From assembly GCF_015070385.1 (NCBI RefSeq), contig NZ_JADCSA010000006.1:153705-217704 (forward strand): 64,000 nt of DNA. The letters are read 5' to 3'. Position 1 is the first letter of the stretch, and every line of letters begins with the position of its first letter. The notes beneath the pieces were generated by a model that did no database searches, was not told where the DNA came from, and worked only from the letters and a program-made list of their open reading frames with translations. Shown one piece after another: positions 1 through 8,797 of this stretch. The stretch is from Nocardioides malaquae. GTDB taxonomy: Bacteria; Actinomycetota; Actinomycetes; Propionibacteriales; Nocardioidaceae. The translations under genes were made by a program, and so were the position numbers.

Positions 1-1
1 C

Positions 2-655
2 TGGAGCAGCCTCGACGACCGCCGGGTCTCGCCGCTGCACGACCCGGCCCGCGAGCTGGGCGTCACGCACCGGTGGTTCCGCGAGGAGCCGCGGGTCGAC
101 CTGGTCGAGCCCGACGACCCCCGGCTGGCTGCGCCCGCGCGGGCGGTCTACCGGTTGACCCTGCACGCCAGCGACCTTGCGCCCGCGGTGCCGGCGGTGC
201 GCGCCTGGGCCTACGACATGGAGCGTACGCGTCTGGGGCTGCGCCGCTTCCTCTCCGCCGACGGCCGCGAGGTCGCCCGCATGGAGCGGGTGGCGGCCTA
301 CGGACGGGCCGCGTGGCACGGTGCGCGCGGCGCCGAGGCCGACGCGCTGGTCGCCGAGGCCTTCGGCGCGCACGACGTCGCTGCCCTCGAGGCTGGTTGG
401 CAGCCGCTGGAGGAGCGCGAGGTGCCCCGCTTCCGCAACCAGGACCTGCGCCAGATGGACCGCGCCGAGTCCTGGGCGCGGGCCCAGCGCGAGATCGCCG
501 CGGGCCGGGCCAAGGTGCAGCGCGGACCGTTGCGCCCCGCCACGCCACGACCACAGGGCACGGCGGAGGCCGCGACCCAGGGCGTACGCGCGAGCTCGTC
601 GCCCCGCACCCGGTTGGGGCTGGGGCTGGGTCGCCGCTCACGCGGCGACGGCTGA
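2..655 (+). CDS. Hypothetical protein, C-terminal part (gene enters from left edge)
   Basis: The frame is open from base 2 to the TGA at 653-655, giving about 217 C-terminal residues; the start lies outside the window. The visible part is rich in Arg, Ala and Glu, with charged helical stretches and a basic low-complexity tail. No signal peptide, membrane segment or catalytic motif is recognisable. It converges on the UDP-sugar dehydrogenase gene with only 17 nt between the two stops. An internal ATG at 155 exists, but the uninterrupted upstream frame favours a longer gene. Function unknown. Confidence 0.6.
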   Translation, partial: WSSLDDRRVSPLHDPARELGVTHRWFREEPRVDLVEPDDPRLAAPARAVYRLTLHASDLAPAVPAVRAWAYDMERTRLGLRRFLSADGREVARMERVAAYGRAAWHGARGAEADALVAEAFGAHDVAALEAGWQPLEEREVPRFRNQDLRQMDRAESWARAQREIAAGRAKVQRGPLRPATPRPQGTAEAATQGVRASSSPRTRLGLGLGRRSRGDG

Positions 656-672
656 GCCGGGCGGCCGTCGGG

Positions 673-1848
673 TCAGTCGGTGCCGGAGAGGTCGCGGGTG
701 TAGACCTTCTCCGCGACGTCGGCCAGGTCGTCGGTGAAGCGGTTGGCAACCACGACGTCGGCGCGGGCCTTGAAGACGGCCAGGTCGTTGACCACCTCGC
801 AGCCCCCGAAGGTCTCGGCGTCGAGCTCGGGCTCGTGCACGATGACCTCGACACCACGCTCGACCAGGCGCTGCATCACGCCCTGCACCGACGACTCGCG
901 GAAGTTGTCGCTGCCGGCCTTCATGATCAGCCGGTGGATGCCCACGACCTCGGGGTCACGGGCCAGGACGTCGTCGGCGATGTAGTCCTTGCGGGTGGCG
1001 TTGGCCTCGACCACGGCCCGGATCAGGGTCTGCGGCACGTCGGAGTAGTTGGCCAGCAGCTGCTTGGAGTCCTTGGGCAGGCAGTAGCCGCCGTAGCCGA
1101 AGGAGGGGTTGTTGTAGTGGTCGCCGATGCGCGGGTCGAGGCTGACGCCCTCGATGATCTGGCGGGTGTCGAGGCCGCGGGCGAGCGCGAAGGAGTCGAG
1201 CTCGTTGAAGTAGGCCACCCGCATCGCCAGGTAGGTGTTGGCGAAGAGCTTGATGGCTTCGGCCTCGGTGGGCTCGGTGAGCAGCACCGGCACGTCGTCG
1301 ACGTCGGCGCCCTCGAGCAGCAGCTCGGCGAAGCGGCGGCCGCGTTCGGAGCGTTCGCCCACGACGATGCGCGAGGGTCGCAGGTTGTCGGCCAGCGCCT
1401 GGCCCTCGCGCAGGAACTCCGGGGAGAAGAGCACGTCGTCGGTGCCGAGCCGTGCGCGCACGTCCTGGATGAAGCCGACCGGCACGGTCGACTTCACGAC
1501 CATCGTGGTGTCGGGGTTGAGCTCGCGGACCTGGGTGATGACGGCCTCGACGCTGGAGGTGTCGAAGTAGGTGGTCTCGGGGTCGTAGTTGGTCGGCGTC
1601 GCGATCACCACGAACTCGGCGTCGGCGTGGGCGGTCGCCGGGTCGGTGGTGAAGGTGAGGTCGAGCTCCTCGCTGGCGAGGAAGCGGGAGATCTCGGGGT
1701 CGTGGATCGGGCTGGTGCCCTGCTGGAGCAGCGCGACCCGGTCGGCGTCGAGGTCGAGGCCGACCACCCGGTGGTGGCGGGCCAGCAGCACCGCGACCGA
1801 GAGGCCGACGTAGCCGAGGCCGGCGACCGAGATCTTCGTCTTCGTCAC
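673..1848 (-). CDS. UDP-glucose 6-dehydrogenase family protein
   Basis: Predicted NAD-dependent oxidation of a UDP-sugar (typically UDP-glucose to UDP-glucuronate), a cytoplasmic step feeding polysaccharide synthesis. The 391-residue product starts with a Rossmann GLGYVG motif at residues 10-15, has the conserved STVPVG segment near 120-125, and carries the catalytic cysteine at C256 within [10 protein letters not shown]. The C-terminal UDP-binding domain is complete, and the length suits the short class of the family. A GDP-mannose or UDP-N-acetyl sugar substrate cannot be excluded from sequence alone. No polysaccharide operon is visible beside it in this window. Confidence 0.9.
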   Translation of the reverse strand: MTKTKISVAGLGYVGLSVAVLLARHHRVVGLDLDADRVALLQQGTSPIHDPEISRFLASEELDLTFTTDPATAHADAEFVVIATPTNYDPETTYFDTSSVEAVITQVRELNPDTTMVVKSTVPVGFIQDVRARLGTDDVLFSPEFLREGQALADNLRPSRIVVGERSERGRRFAELLLEGADVDDVPVLLTEPTEAEAIKLFANTYLAMRVAYFNELDSFALARGLDTRQIIEGVSLDPRIGDHYNNPSFGYGGYCLPKDSKQLLANYSDVPQTLIRAVVEANATRKDYIADDVLARDPEVVGIHRLIMKAGSDNFRESSVQGVMQRLVERGVEVIVHEPELDAETFGGCEVVNDLAVFKARADVVVANRFTDDLADVAEKVYTRDLSGTD

Positions 1849-1865
1849 GCGGCGAGTCTAGGTAG

Positions 1866-3878
1866 TCAGAGGGCTGCCGCCACCTCGGTGCCCTGCAGGA
1901 TCGCCCGCTTGGCGTCGAGCTCCGCGGCCACGTCGGCGCCGCCGACGAGGTGGAGCCACTGCGCGTCGGGGGTCGTACGCGAGCCGCTGAGGGCGTCGTA
2001 CAGGTCACGGACCGACTCCTGGCCGGCGCAGACGACGACGTGGTCGGCCTCGATGACCCGCGGCTCGCCGTCGACGGTGACGTGCAGGCCGGCGTCGTCG
2101 ATGCGGTCGTAGCTCGCGCCGATCACCTGGGTCACGCCCGACTGCTTCAGCACGGCCCGGTGCGCCCAGCCCGAGGTCTTGCCCAGGCCGATGCCGATCG
2201 GGGTCTCCTTGCGCTGCACGAGGGTGACCTCGCGGGCCACCTCGCGCGGCTTCTTCTCGGTGAGTCCGCCGCGGTGCAGCGACGGGTCGCCGACGCCCCA
2301 CTGCGCCTTCCAGCCCTCGAGGTCGGTCTCGACGTGGGTGAGGAAGTGGGAGACGTCGACGCCGATGCCGCCCGCCCCGATGACGGCAACCCGCTCGCCG
2401 GGGGTGACGGAGCCGTTGAGCACGTCGGCGTAGGAGACCGCCTTGGGGTGGTCGATGCCCTCGATCGCCGGCACCCGCGGCACCACGCCGGTGGAGACGA
2501 CGACGTGGTCGAAGTCGGCCAGGTCGTCGGCCGTGGCGCGCGTGTGGAGGCGTACGTCGACCCCCAGCACCTCGAGGCGGCGGCGGTAGTAGCGCAGTGT
2601 GTCGGCGAAGTCCTCCTTGCCGGGCACCTGCATCGCCAGGCGGAACTGGCCGCCCAGCTCGCCGGAGGCCTCGAAGAGGGTGACCCGGTGGCCACGCTCG
2701 GCGGCGGAGACCGCGGTGGCCAGGCCCGCCGGTCCGGCGCCGACGACGGCGACCGTCGCGGCCGTACGCACCGGGCCGAGCACCAGCTCGGTCTCGCGGC
2801 AGGCGCGCGGGTTGACCAGGCAGGAGGCCTCCTTGTTGACGAAGATGTGGTCGAGGCAGGCCTGGTTGCAGGCGATGCAGGTGTTGATCTCGTCGGTGCG
2901 ACCCTCGGCGGTCTTCTTCGCGAACTCGGGGTCGGCGAGCAGCGGACGGGCCATCGAGACGAGGTCGGCGTCGCCCGAGGCGATGATCTCGTCGGCCAGG
3001 TCGGGGGTGTTGATCCGGTTGGAGGCGCAGACCGGCACGTCGACGGCGGCCTTGAGCCGGGCGGTGACGTCGCGCCACGCGCCGCGCGGCACCTGCGTGA
3101 TGATCGTGGGCACGCGCGCCTCGTGCCAGCCGATGCCGGTGTTGAGCACGGTGACGCCGGCCGCCTCGAGGCGGTGGGCCAGCTCGACGGTCTCCTCCCA
3201 GGTCTGGCCGTCCTCGACGAGGTCGAGCAGGGAGATGCGGTACATGATCGGGAAGTCGCCGACCAGCTCACGGGCGCGGCGCACGACCTCGACGGGGAAG
3301 CGCATCCGCTTCTCGGCGCTGCCGCCCCAGGCGTCGGTGCGGTCGTTGGTGCGGGCGGCGATGAACTGGTTGATGAGGTAGCCCTCGGAGCCCATGACCT
3401 CGACGGCGTCGTAGCCGGCCTGCTTCGCCAGGGCGATGGCCTTCGCGAAGTCGGTGGCGGTGCGGTCGACGGCCTTCGACGAGAGGGCGGAGGGCTTGAA
3501 GGGGGTGATCGGCGACTTCTTCGTCGAGGCGCCCACCTGGAAGGGGTGGTAGGCGTACCGCCCGGCGTGCAGCACCTGCAGCGCGATCGCGCCGCCCTCG
3601 GCGTGCACGGCGTCGGTGACCTGGCCGTGGCGTCGCGCGTGGCGCGGGCTCGACATCTCCGAGCCGAGCGGCTTGAGCCAGCCGCGCTTGTTGGGCGCGA
3701 AGCCGCCGGTGACGATGAGGCCGGTGCCGCCCCGGGCGCGCTCGGCCAGGTAGGCGGTGAAGCGGTCGAGGTCGCGCGCACGGTCCTCCAGCCCGGTGTG
3801 CATGGAGCCCATGACGATGCGGTTGCGCAGCGTCAGCGGACCGAGGGTGATCGGGCTCAGCAGGTGGTCGTGGCTCAT
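1866..3878 (-). CDS. fadH: 2,4-dienoyl-CoA reductase (FadH-type, FMN/FAD/4Fe-4S)
   Basis: NADPH-dependent reductase that removes pre-existing double bonds during beta-oxidation of unsaturated fatty acids. The 670-residue protein has an N-terminal old-yellow-enzyme TIM barrel, then the cluster-binding cysteines CIACNQAC with a further Cys 12 residues on, then an FAD/NAD Rossmann region beginning VAVVGAGPAG. Y167 (in GSEGYLINQ) and H252 (in GIGWHEARVPT) match the catalytic Tyr/His known for E. coli FadH. The ATG at 3878 is chosen because AGGGAG precedes it and it overlaps the padR stop as ATGA; longer in-frame starts would read into padR. It is translationally coupled to padR upstream. Confidence 0.92.
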   Translation of the reverse strand: MSHDHLLSPITLGPLTLRNRIVMGSMHTGLEDRARDLDRFTAYLAERARGGTGLIVTGGFAPNKRGWLKPLGSEMSSPRHARRHGQVTDAVHAEGGAIALQVLHAGRYAYHPFQVGASTKKSPITPFKPSALSSKAVDRTATDFAKAIALAKQAGYDAVEVMGSEGYLINQFIAARTNDRTDAWGGSAEKRMRFPVEVVRRARELVGDFPIMYRISLLDLVEDGQTWEETVELAHRLEAAGVTVLNTGIGWHEARVPTIITQVPRGAWRDVTARLKAAVDVPVCASNRINTPDLADEIIASGDADLVSMARPLLADPEFAKKTAEGRTDEINTCIACNQACLDHIFVNKEASCLVNPRACRETELVLGPVRTAATVAVVGAGPAGLATAVSAAERGHRVTLFEASGELGGQFRLAMQVPGKEDFADTLRYYRRRLEVLGVDVRLHTRATADDLADFDHVVVSTGVVPRVPAIEGIDHPKAVSYADVLNGSVTPGERVAVIGAGGIGVDVSHFLTHVETDLEGWKAQWGVGDPSLHRGGLTEKKPREVAREVTLVQRKETPIGIGLGKTSGWAHRAVLKQSGVTQVIGASYDRIDDAGLHVTVDGEPRVIEADHVVVCAGQESVRDLYDALSGSRTTPDAQWLHLVGGADVAAELDAKRAILQGTEVAAAL

Positions 3879-4480
3879 CGGGTGCTCCCTGGGTCGGGTT
3901 CGGGGTTGGTGGAGTGGGCGTCGAGGTAGTCGGTGATCCACCCGATCCAGAACTCCTCGAGGCGGATGCCACCGCGCAGCACGAGGTACTGGTCGAGGGT
4001 CGCCCCCTCGAGGTGGCGGGCGGCGCCGGGAAGGTCGCTGCCCGGGTCGAGGCCGTACGCCGCGGCGAGCCGCTGGTAGTGCTCCAGGCGTACGCGGTGG
4101 TCGTCGAGGTGCTCACGCAGGCCGGCCAGCACGGCTGCGCGGTCGCCGAAGGAGGCGCCGCGCATCTTGACCGCGACCTCGCTGCGCAGTGGCTCCAGCG
4201 GCGTGGAGGTGGCGAGCCAGTCGGCCAGCGCGCGCTGCCCGGCCTCGTTGACCCGGTAGACCTTCTTGTCCGGGCGACCGGTCTGGGCGACGACCTCGAC
4301 GTCGAGCTCGCCGGCGTCGACCAGGCGGCCGAGCACGCGGTAGATCTGCTGGTGGGTGGCGTGCCAGAAGTAGCCGAAGGAGCGCTCGAAGCGGCGCGTC
4401 AGCTCGAGCCCGGAGCCGGGTTTCTCGCTGAGCGCGACGAGGAGTGCGTGTTCGAGGGCCACGGGAGGAGCGTGCCACAC
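3875..4480 (-). CDS. PadR-family transcriptional regulator
   Basis: Predicted DNA-binding repressor of about 201 residues. The N-terminal winged helix (residues 7-90) includes the PadR-typical wing segment GRPDKKVYRVNEAG, and a C-terminal helical dimerisation region (100-185) follows. The GTG at 4480 gives the listed length; a second GTG at 4462 would start directly at the conserved ALEHALLVAL and is possible. Its stop overlaps the fadH start, so the regulator is probably co-transcribed with the reductase. The palindrome TGCAACGAGTTGCA ends 4 nt before the start and is a likely autoregulatory site. Ligand unknown. Confidence 0.85.
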   Translation of the reverse strand: MWHAPPVALEHALLVALSEKPGSGLELTRRFERSFGYFWHATHQQIYRVLGRLVDAGELDVEVVAQTGRPDKKVYRVNEAGQRALADWLATSTPLEPLRSEVAVKMRGASFGDRAAVLAGLREHLDDHRVRLEHYQRLAAAYGLDPGSDLPGAARHLEGATLDQYLVLRGGIRLEEFWIGWITDYLDAHSTNPEPDPGSTR

Positions 4481-4483
4481 CTA

Positions 4484-4497
4484 TGCAACGAGTTGCA
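4484..4497. promoter_or_regulatory. Perfect palindrome, likely operator of the padR-fadH operon
   Basis: TGCAAC-GA-GTTGCA is a perfect 6+2+6 inverted repeat immediately upstream of the padR start codon. The position suggests autoregulation by the PadR protein; binding is an inference from position alone. Confidence 0.45.
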
Positions 4498-4625
4498 AGG
4501 TCCTATCGGTCAGGGCTCGCCGTAGATCGACAGGGGAAAGGCCCCGGTCCAGCTGCGACACGCCGCCCATCCGGGACCTTCCTCCGCGTGTCTCCGATGC
4601 CGTCCGGCGCGGAGGGGTGTTGACC

Positions 4626-4644
4626 GTGACAGTTCTTCTGTCAC
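4626..4644. promoter_or_regulatory. Inverted repeat GTGACA-N7-TGTCAC, likely MerR-type operator
   Basis: GTGACA GTTCTTC TGTCAC lies 10 nt upstream of the ATG of the CoA-transferase family gene. The same half-sites with the same 7-nt gap occur at 13756-13774, before the thiolase gene and next to a MerR regulator. Here a TTGACC (4620-4625) and CACACT (4642-4647) flank and overlap the repeat, which would make the mRNA leaderless. Confidence 0.5.
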
Positions 4645-4654
4645 ACTCCCGACC

Positions 4655-5800
4655 ATGACGTACGAACTCGGACAGGGGACCGGTCCGCTGCGCGGGGTGC
4701 GGGTCGTGGAGCTCGCCGGCATCGGCCCGGGTCCGCACGCCTGCATGCTGCTGGCCGACCTCGGCGCCGACGTGATCCGCGTCGAGCGCTCCAGCGGCGG
4801 CACCTTCGACTTCGGCAGCGCCGACCTGCTCAACCGTGGCCGGCCGAGCGTCGCGCTCGACCTCAAGGACCCCGCGGCCGTCGAGACCGTGCTCCGCCTC
4901 GTCGAGACCGCCGACGTGCTCGTGGAGGGCATGCGCCCCGGGGTCACCGAGCGACTCGGCCTCGGTCCCGACGCGTGCCTGGCCCGCAACCCCCGCCTGG
5001 TCTACGGCCGGATGACCGGCTGGGGCCAGGAGGGTCCGCTGGCCCACGCGGCCGGCCACGACATGAACTACATCGCCCTCGCCGGCGTGCTCCACGGGCT
5101 CGGCCAGGACCCCTCCCGTCCCCACTTCCCGACCAACCTCGTCGGCGACTTCGGCGGCGGCTCGACCTACCTCGTCATCGGGGTGCTCGCCGCGCTGCTG
5201 CAGGCGCGACTCTCGGGGGAGGGGCAGGTGGTCGACGCCGCCATCGTCGACGGCGCCGCCCACCTCAACGCGATGGCCGCCACCTTCGCCGGCATGGGCG
5301 TGGCCGGTGGTCGTGGCACGGGCCCGCTCGACGGCGGCGCTCCGTGGTACGACCTCTACGAGACCGCCGACGGCGGCCACATGACGCTGGGTGCGCTCGA
5401 GCCCCAGTTCTGGGACGAGTTCTGCCGTCTCGCCGAGCTCGACCTGCCCGACCGCAACGACCCTGCCCAGGCTCCTGCGATCCGTGAAGCGATCGCGGCG
5501 CGCTTCGCGGAGCGTACGCAGGAGGAGTGGACCGCGGTCTTCGACGGTTCCGACGCCTGCGTGGCCCCCGTGCTGACGCTCACCGAGGCGGCCGCCCACC
5601 CCCACATGGCGGCGCGCGAGACCTACGTCGCCCCGGGCGGCGTGCTGCAGCCGGCGCCGGCGCCGCGCTTCTCGCGCACGCCGGCCACCCTCTCGACGCC
5701 GCCGTCGAACCGCGGCGCCGACACCCGGGCGGCGCTGACCGCGTGGGGCATCGACGACGTCGAGGCCCTCATCGACTCCGGGGCCGCCGTCCAGCGGTGA
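4655..5800 (+). CDS. CaiB/BaiF CoA-transferase family protein (alpha-methylacyl-CoA racemase-like)
   Basis: Family III CoA-transferase fold, 381 residues. The N-terminal GVRVVELAGIGPGPHACMLL, then ADVIRVER and LNRGRPSVALDLKDP are the hallmark segments, and the HDMNYIALAG region with G(M)TGWGQEGP is closest to alpha-methylacyl-CoA racemase (Amacr/Mcr), which epimerises 2-methyl-branched acyl-CoAs before beta-oxidation. That role fits the fatty-acid genes around it and the operator it seems to share with the thiolase operon 9 kb downstream. A CoA-transferase activity on another acid remains possible. Confidence 0.85.
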   Translation: MTYELGQGTGPLRGVRVVELAGIGPGPHACMLLADLGADVIRVERSSGGTFDFGSADLLNRGRPSVALDLKDPAAVETVLRLVETADVLVEGMRPGVTERLGLGPDACLARNPRLVYGRMTGWGQEGPLAHAAGHDMNYIALAGVLHGLGQDPSRPHFPTNLVGDFGGGSTYLVIGVLAALLQARLSGEGQVVDAAIVDGAAHLNAMAATFAGMGVAGGRGTGPLDGGAPWYDLYETADGGHMTLGALEPQFWDEFCRLAELDLPDRNDPAQAPAIREAIAARFAERTQEEWTAVFDGSDACVAPVLTLTEAAAHPHMAARETYVAPGGVLQPAPAPRFSRTPATLSTPPSNRGADTRAALTAWGIDDVEALIDSGAAVQR

Positions 5801-5906
5801 GGGGCCGGCCGGGCAGGTGGTCCAGCCCGGTGGGCGGACGTGGGTGACACCGGGCGAGGTGCCGGTTACCGTTCGGTAGGCAGTCGCGGGGGAGGCGACT
5901 GGTGGC

Positions 5907-6434
5907 ATGCATGGGGGACGCGTGAGCTGGGCGAGCAAGAGACCTGTCGGGTCGTGGCGGCGCAAGGTGGGAGCGATGCTGCTCGTGGCCGGCGTCGCGT
6001 GGGGCAGTGCGGGCTGCGGCGGTGACGCGGAGGGCAGCGACGACGACGTGCAGGAGGTGGCCTCGGGCGTGCTGCTCGACGGCGGTGAGCCCGCCGCGGG
6101 CGTCGAGCTCGAGCTGTGGGTCTGGCCCGCGCCGCAGGGCGGGGCGACCGCTGCGCCGGAGCTGTTGTCGATCGACACCGACACCACCGACGAGGACGGC
6201 CGCTTCGTGCTCGAGGGGATGGTGGCCCAGCTGAGTCCCCATGCCTCCGGCGACGGCATGGTCGGCATCGACGTGCGTCGGGTGGGTGCCGACGAGTTCC
6301 TCGCCCGCACGACGGTCCGGCTCACCAAGGCCGAGGAGACCGGGGTGACCGAGGTGCACGCCGCCGAGGGACTGCAGATCAACCTGACGCCCGCCAAGGG
6401 TGGCGAGGAGACCGAGGGTGGGGGCGGCGACTAG
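5907..6434 (+). CDS. Putative lipoprotein of unknown function
   Basis: A 175-residue protein with a basic N-terminus, a hydrophobic stretch at about 21-34 and a lipobox GSAGC with the cysteine near residue 37, so probably membrane-anchored on the outer face. The mature part has a beta-rich, transthyretin-like character (DGGEPAAGVELELWVW ... TTDEDGRFVLEGM), reminiscent of carboxypeptidase-regulatory or Cna-B-like folds, and ends in an acidic Gly/Glu tail. A GGGGGAGG element about 10 nt before the ATG supports the start. Monocistronic by layout. Function unknown. Confidence 0.65.
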   Translation: MHGGRVSWASKRPVGSWRRKVGAMLLVAGVAWGSAGCGGDAEGSDDDVQEVASGVLLDGGEPAAGVELELWVWPAPQGGATAAPELLSIDTDTTDEDGRFVLEGMVAQLSPHASGDGMVGIDVRRVGADEFLARTTVRLTKAEETGVTEVHAAEGLQINLTPAKGGEETEGGGGD

Positions 6435-6497
6435 TCGCTCAGGCGCAGCGCCGAGGCCTGCGTGGGGCGGGTGTGACGTAGTCGGCGGCGCGCCCGA

Positions 6498-6528
6498 TTG
6501 CCCAGCGACAGCCCGCGCCACGTAGGCT
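6498..6528 (+). promoter_or_regulatory. Candidate promoter of the DEAD-box helicase
   Basis: TTGCCC (6498-6503), a 19-nt spacer and the actinobacterial-style -10 TAGGCT (6523-6528) are present. If used, the transcript carries an untranslated leader of roughly 160 nt containing a CCGCC-AG-CCGGCGG hairpin-forming segment. No other gene is seen in 6435-6698. Confidence 0.4.
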
Positions 6529-6698
6529 GGGGAAACAGACGCATCGTCCAGTCTTGCCTCGATCGTCCCTGGTCTCCCGTCGGGAGCCCCGGCCTCGCCT
6601 CGCGAGGTGCGCCGCAGCCCCAGGTAGACCCAGGGTTGCCAGCTCCGCCAGCCGGCGGAAGTGCGTTGGTGAGACACCCGCACAGATGAGATCTCCAC

Positions 6699-8168
6699 AT
6701 GAACTTCGCCGAACTCGGCGTGCCCGCTGCGCTGTCCGACGTCCTCGCCGCGCAGGGCATCACCTCCCCCACCCCGATCCAGGAAGCCACGCTTCCCGAC
6801 TCGCTGGCCGGACGCGACGTCCTCGGCCGTGGCCGCACCGGCTCCGGGAAGACGTACGCCTTCGTGCTGCCGTTGGTGGCCCGCCTCGACGCGGCCAAGC
6901 TGCCCGCGATGCCGAACAAGCCGCGCGCGATCATCCTCGCCCCCACCCGTGAGCTGGTCACCCAGATCAAGGACTCCCTCGAGCCGCTGGCGCGCGTCGC
7001 CGGGCTCACGGTCCAGACCGTCTTCGGCGGCGTGGGCCAGGGCCCGCAGGTCAACGCCCTCAAGCGGGGTGTCGACGTCGTCGTGGCCGCTCCCGGCCGC
7101 CTCGAGGACCTCATGGGTCAGGGCCACTGCGACCTCTCCGCGGTCGAGGTCACCATCCTCGACGAGGCCGACCACATGGCCGACCTGGGCTTCCTGCCCG
7201 GCGTGAAGCGGATCATGGACAAGACCCCGCAGTCGGGTCAGCGCCTGCTCTTCTCGGCCACGCTCGACGGTGCGATCAACGTGCTCGTCAAGCGCTACCT
7301 GACCAACCCGGTCACCCACGAGGCCGACTCCGCGCAGTCGCCGGTGGCGAAGATGAGCCACCACGTGCTGCACATCAACCGCGACCACCGCCTGCCGGTG
7401 CTCGTCGACCTGGCGAGCGCGCCGGGGCGTACGGTCGTCTTCACCCGCACCAAGCACGGCGCCAAGGCGCTGGCCCGCCAGCTCAACAAGAACGGCGTGC
7501 CTGCGGTCGACCTGCACGGCAACCTGTCGCAGAACGCGCGTACGCGGAACATGGAGGCCTTCCACTCCGGCAAGGCCGCGACGCTCGTCGCCACCGACGT
7601 CGCCGCCCGCGGCATCCACGTCGACGACGTCGCGCTGGTCATCCACGCCGACCCGCCGTCGGAGCACAAGGCCTACCTGCACCGCTCGGGCCGCACCGCC
7701 CGCGCCGGCGCCGAGGGCACCGTCGTCACGCTGATGACCGACGACCAGGTCAAGGACGTCCGCTCGCTGACCCGTCTCGCGGGCATCAAGCCGACGACGA
7801 CCAAGCTGGACTCCGCCAAGCACCCGGTGCTGGCCAGCCTCGCGCCCGGCGACCGGGTCCTCGTGCCCGGTGGCTACGAGGCGCCCGCCCCCGTGCAGGC
7901 GCAGTCGTCCGGCGCCCCCAAGTCGGGCGGTCGCAACCGTCAGCGCCGCAAGGCGGGCAACAGCCCGAACACCCGCTCGGGTCAGCCCAAGCAGGGTGGC
8001 GGCCAGGGCAGCGGCGGTGGCCGCTCCGGCGGTCGCGCCCAGGCAGGTGCCGGTCAAGGCGGCCAGGGTGGCCAGCGCTCCGGCGGTCGCTCCGGCGGCG
8101 CCCGGGGTGGCAACCGCTCCGGCGGCTCGTCGAGCCACAGCGCCGCGTCGTTCAGCCGGGGTCGCTGA
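6699..8168 (+). CDS. DEAD-box ATP-dependent RNA helicase (RhlE-like)
   Basis: ATP-driven RNA unwinding, probably in ribosome assembly or cold adaptation. The 489-residue protein has a Q motif (TSPTPIQEATLP), Walker A GRTGSGKT near residue 50, PTRELVTQ, DEAD near 154, the SAT motif FSATLDG, and HRSGRTARAG as motif VI. Residues from about 395 onward form a Gly/Arg/Ser/Gln-rich disordered tail with RGG-like repeats, typical of actinobacterial RhlE homologues and likely to bind RNA. The long untranslated leader upstream could allow post-transcriptional control. Confidence 0.93.
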   Translation: MNFAELGVPAALSDVLAAQGITSPTPIQEATLPDSLAGRDVLGRGRTGSGKTYAFVLPLVARLDAAKLPAMPNKPRAIILAPTRELVTQIKDSLEPLARVAGLTVQTVFGGVGQGPQVNALKRGVDVVVAAPGRLEDLMGQGHCDLSAVEVTILDEADHMADLGFLPGVKRIMDKTPQSGQRLLFSATLDGAINVLVKRYLTNPVTHEADSAQSPVAKMSHHVLHINRDHRLPVLVDLASAPGRTVVFTRTKHGAKALARQLNKNGVPAVDLHGNLSQNARTRNMEAFHSGKAATLVATDVAARGIHVDDVALVIHADPPSEHKAYLHRSGRTARAGAEGTVVTLMTDDQVKDVRSLTRLAGIKPTTTKLDSAKHPVLASLAPGDRVLVPGGYEAPAPVQAQSSGAPKSGGRNRQRRKAGNSPNTRSGQPKQGGGQGSGGGRSGGRAQAGAGQGGQGGQRSGGRSGGARGGNRSGGSSSHSAASFSRGR

Positions 8169-8176
8169 CCGCCACT

Positions 8177-8200
8177 CCCTCCCCGCGCCGGCGGGGGAGT
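8177..8200 (+). terminator. GC-rich hairpin after the helicase gene
   Basis: CCCCGC-GCCG-GCGGGG (8181-8196), with weaker flanking pairing, sits between the helicase stop and the next start. No T-run follows, so a terminator role is tentative. Confidence 0.35.
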
Positions 8201-8211
8201 AGGTTGGCCCC

Positions 8212-8637
8212 ATGACCGCCGACGCGCCCCGGATCATGGACGAGGACGAGTGCTGGGAGTTCCTGCGCTCCCATGAGTTCGGCCGCCTCGCCTTCCACCT
8301 CGCCGACGAGGTGCACATCGCGCCGATCAACTACGCGGTCGACCACCGGACCCTGCTCTTCCGCACCGCCGAGGGCTCGAAGCTGCTCGGTATCGTGATG
8401 AACCCCGACGTGGCCTTCGAGATCGACGAGTACGACGACGCGAAGGCCGCCAGTGTCATTGTGCGCGGCACCGCGCGCCTGCTGCCCGAGGACGAGGCCC
8501 ACCGCTCGGAGAACGTGCCGCTGCGACCGTGGGTGGCGGACTTCAAGTACAACGTCGTCGAGATCACCCCGACCGAGATGACCGGGCGGCGCTTCGACCT
8601 GACAAAGCCCTGGACGCGCATCACTCCTCGCGACTGA
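8212..8637 (+). CDS. Pyridoxamine 5'-phosphate oxidase-like (split-barrel flavin) protein
   Basis: A 141-residue single-domain protein of the PNPOx-like family. The FGRLAFHLADEVHIAPINYAVD and LLFRTAEGSKL segments are the usual N-terminal signature of the nitroimidazole-resistance/PNPOx-like group, with an acidic VAFEIDEYDD strand and a VIVRGTARLL strand after it. Such proteins bind FMN, F420 or heme; the cofactor cannot be decided here. A TAGGTT element ends 5 nt before the ATG, so the mRNA may be leaderless. No operon partner. Confidence 0.8.
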   Translation: MTADAPRIMDEDECWEFLRSHEFGRLAFHLADEVHIAPINYAVDHRTLLFRTAEGSKLLGIVMNPDVAFEIDEYDDAKAASVIVRGTARLLPEDEAHRSENVPLRPWVADFKYNVVEITPTEMTGRRFDLTKPWTRITPRD

Positions 8638-8719
8638 GCCTGCTGCTCGGCGTCGCCGGTTCCTGTTGAGGAGTCGGCCCACTCCTCTCGTCGCCCGCGC
8701 CTCGGCGCAGGGGTCCCGC

Positions 8720-8747
8720 CGAAATGATCGACCGTTCGATCATTTCG
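8720..8747. promoter_or_regulatory. Perfect 12-bp inverted repeat between PNPOx-like gene and padR
   Basis: CGAAATGATCGA, a CCGT loop, then TCGATCATTTCG. It is AT-richer than its surroundings, has no T-tail, and lies 83 nt after the PNPOx-like stop and 136 nt before padR. It could be a terminator stem or an operator. Confidence 0.45.
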
Positions 8748-8797
8748 CAAATTGCCCTGTGCTGACGCGTGCGCCGATGGCGCGCGGGCTGAACAAC

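Noticed and set aside
73-3929. Long plus-strand open frames (73-2112, 1950-3929) opposite the UDP-glucose dehydrogenase and fadH
   Set aside because: They are antisense to genes with full family motifs, have Val/Asp/Gly-rich composition from GC-biased complement codons, and no domain.
5769-8330. 853-codon minus-strand open frame across the lipoprotein and helicase genes
   Set aside because: Antisense to a helicase with all motifs intact; low-complexity translation without recognisable features.
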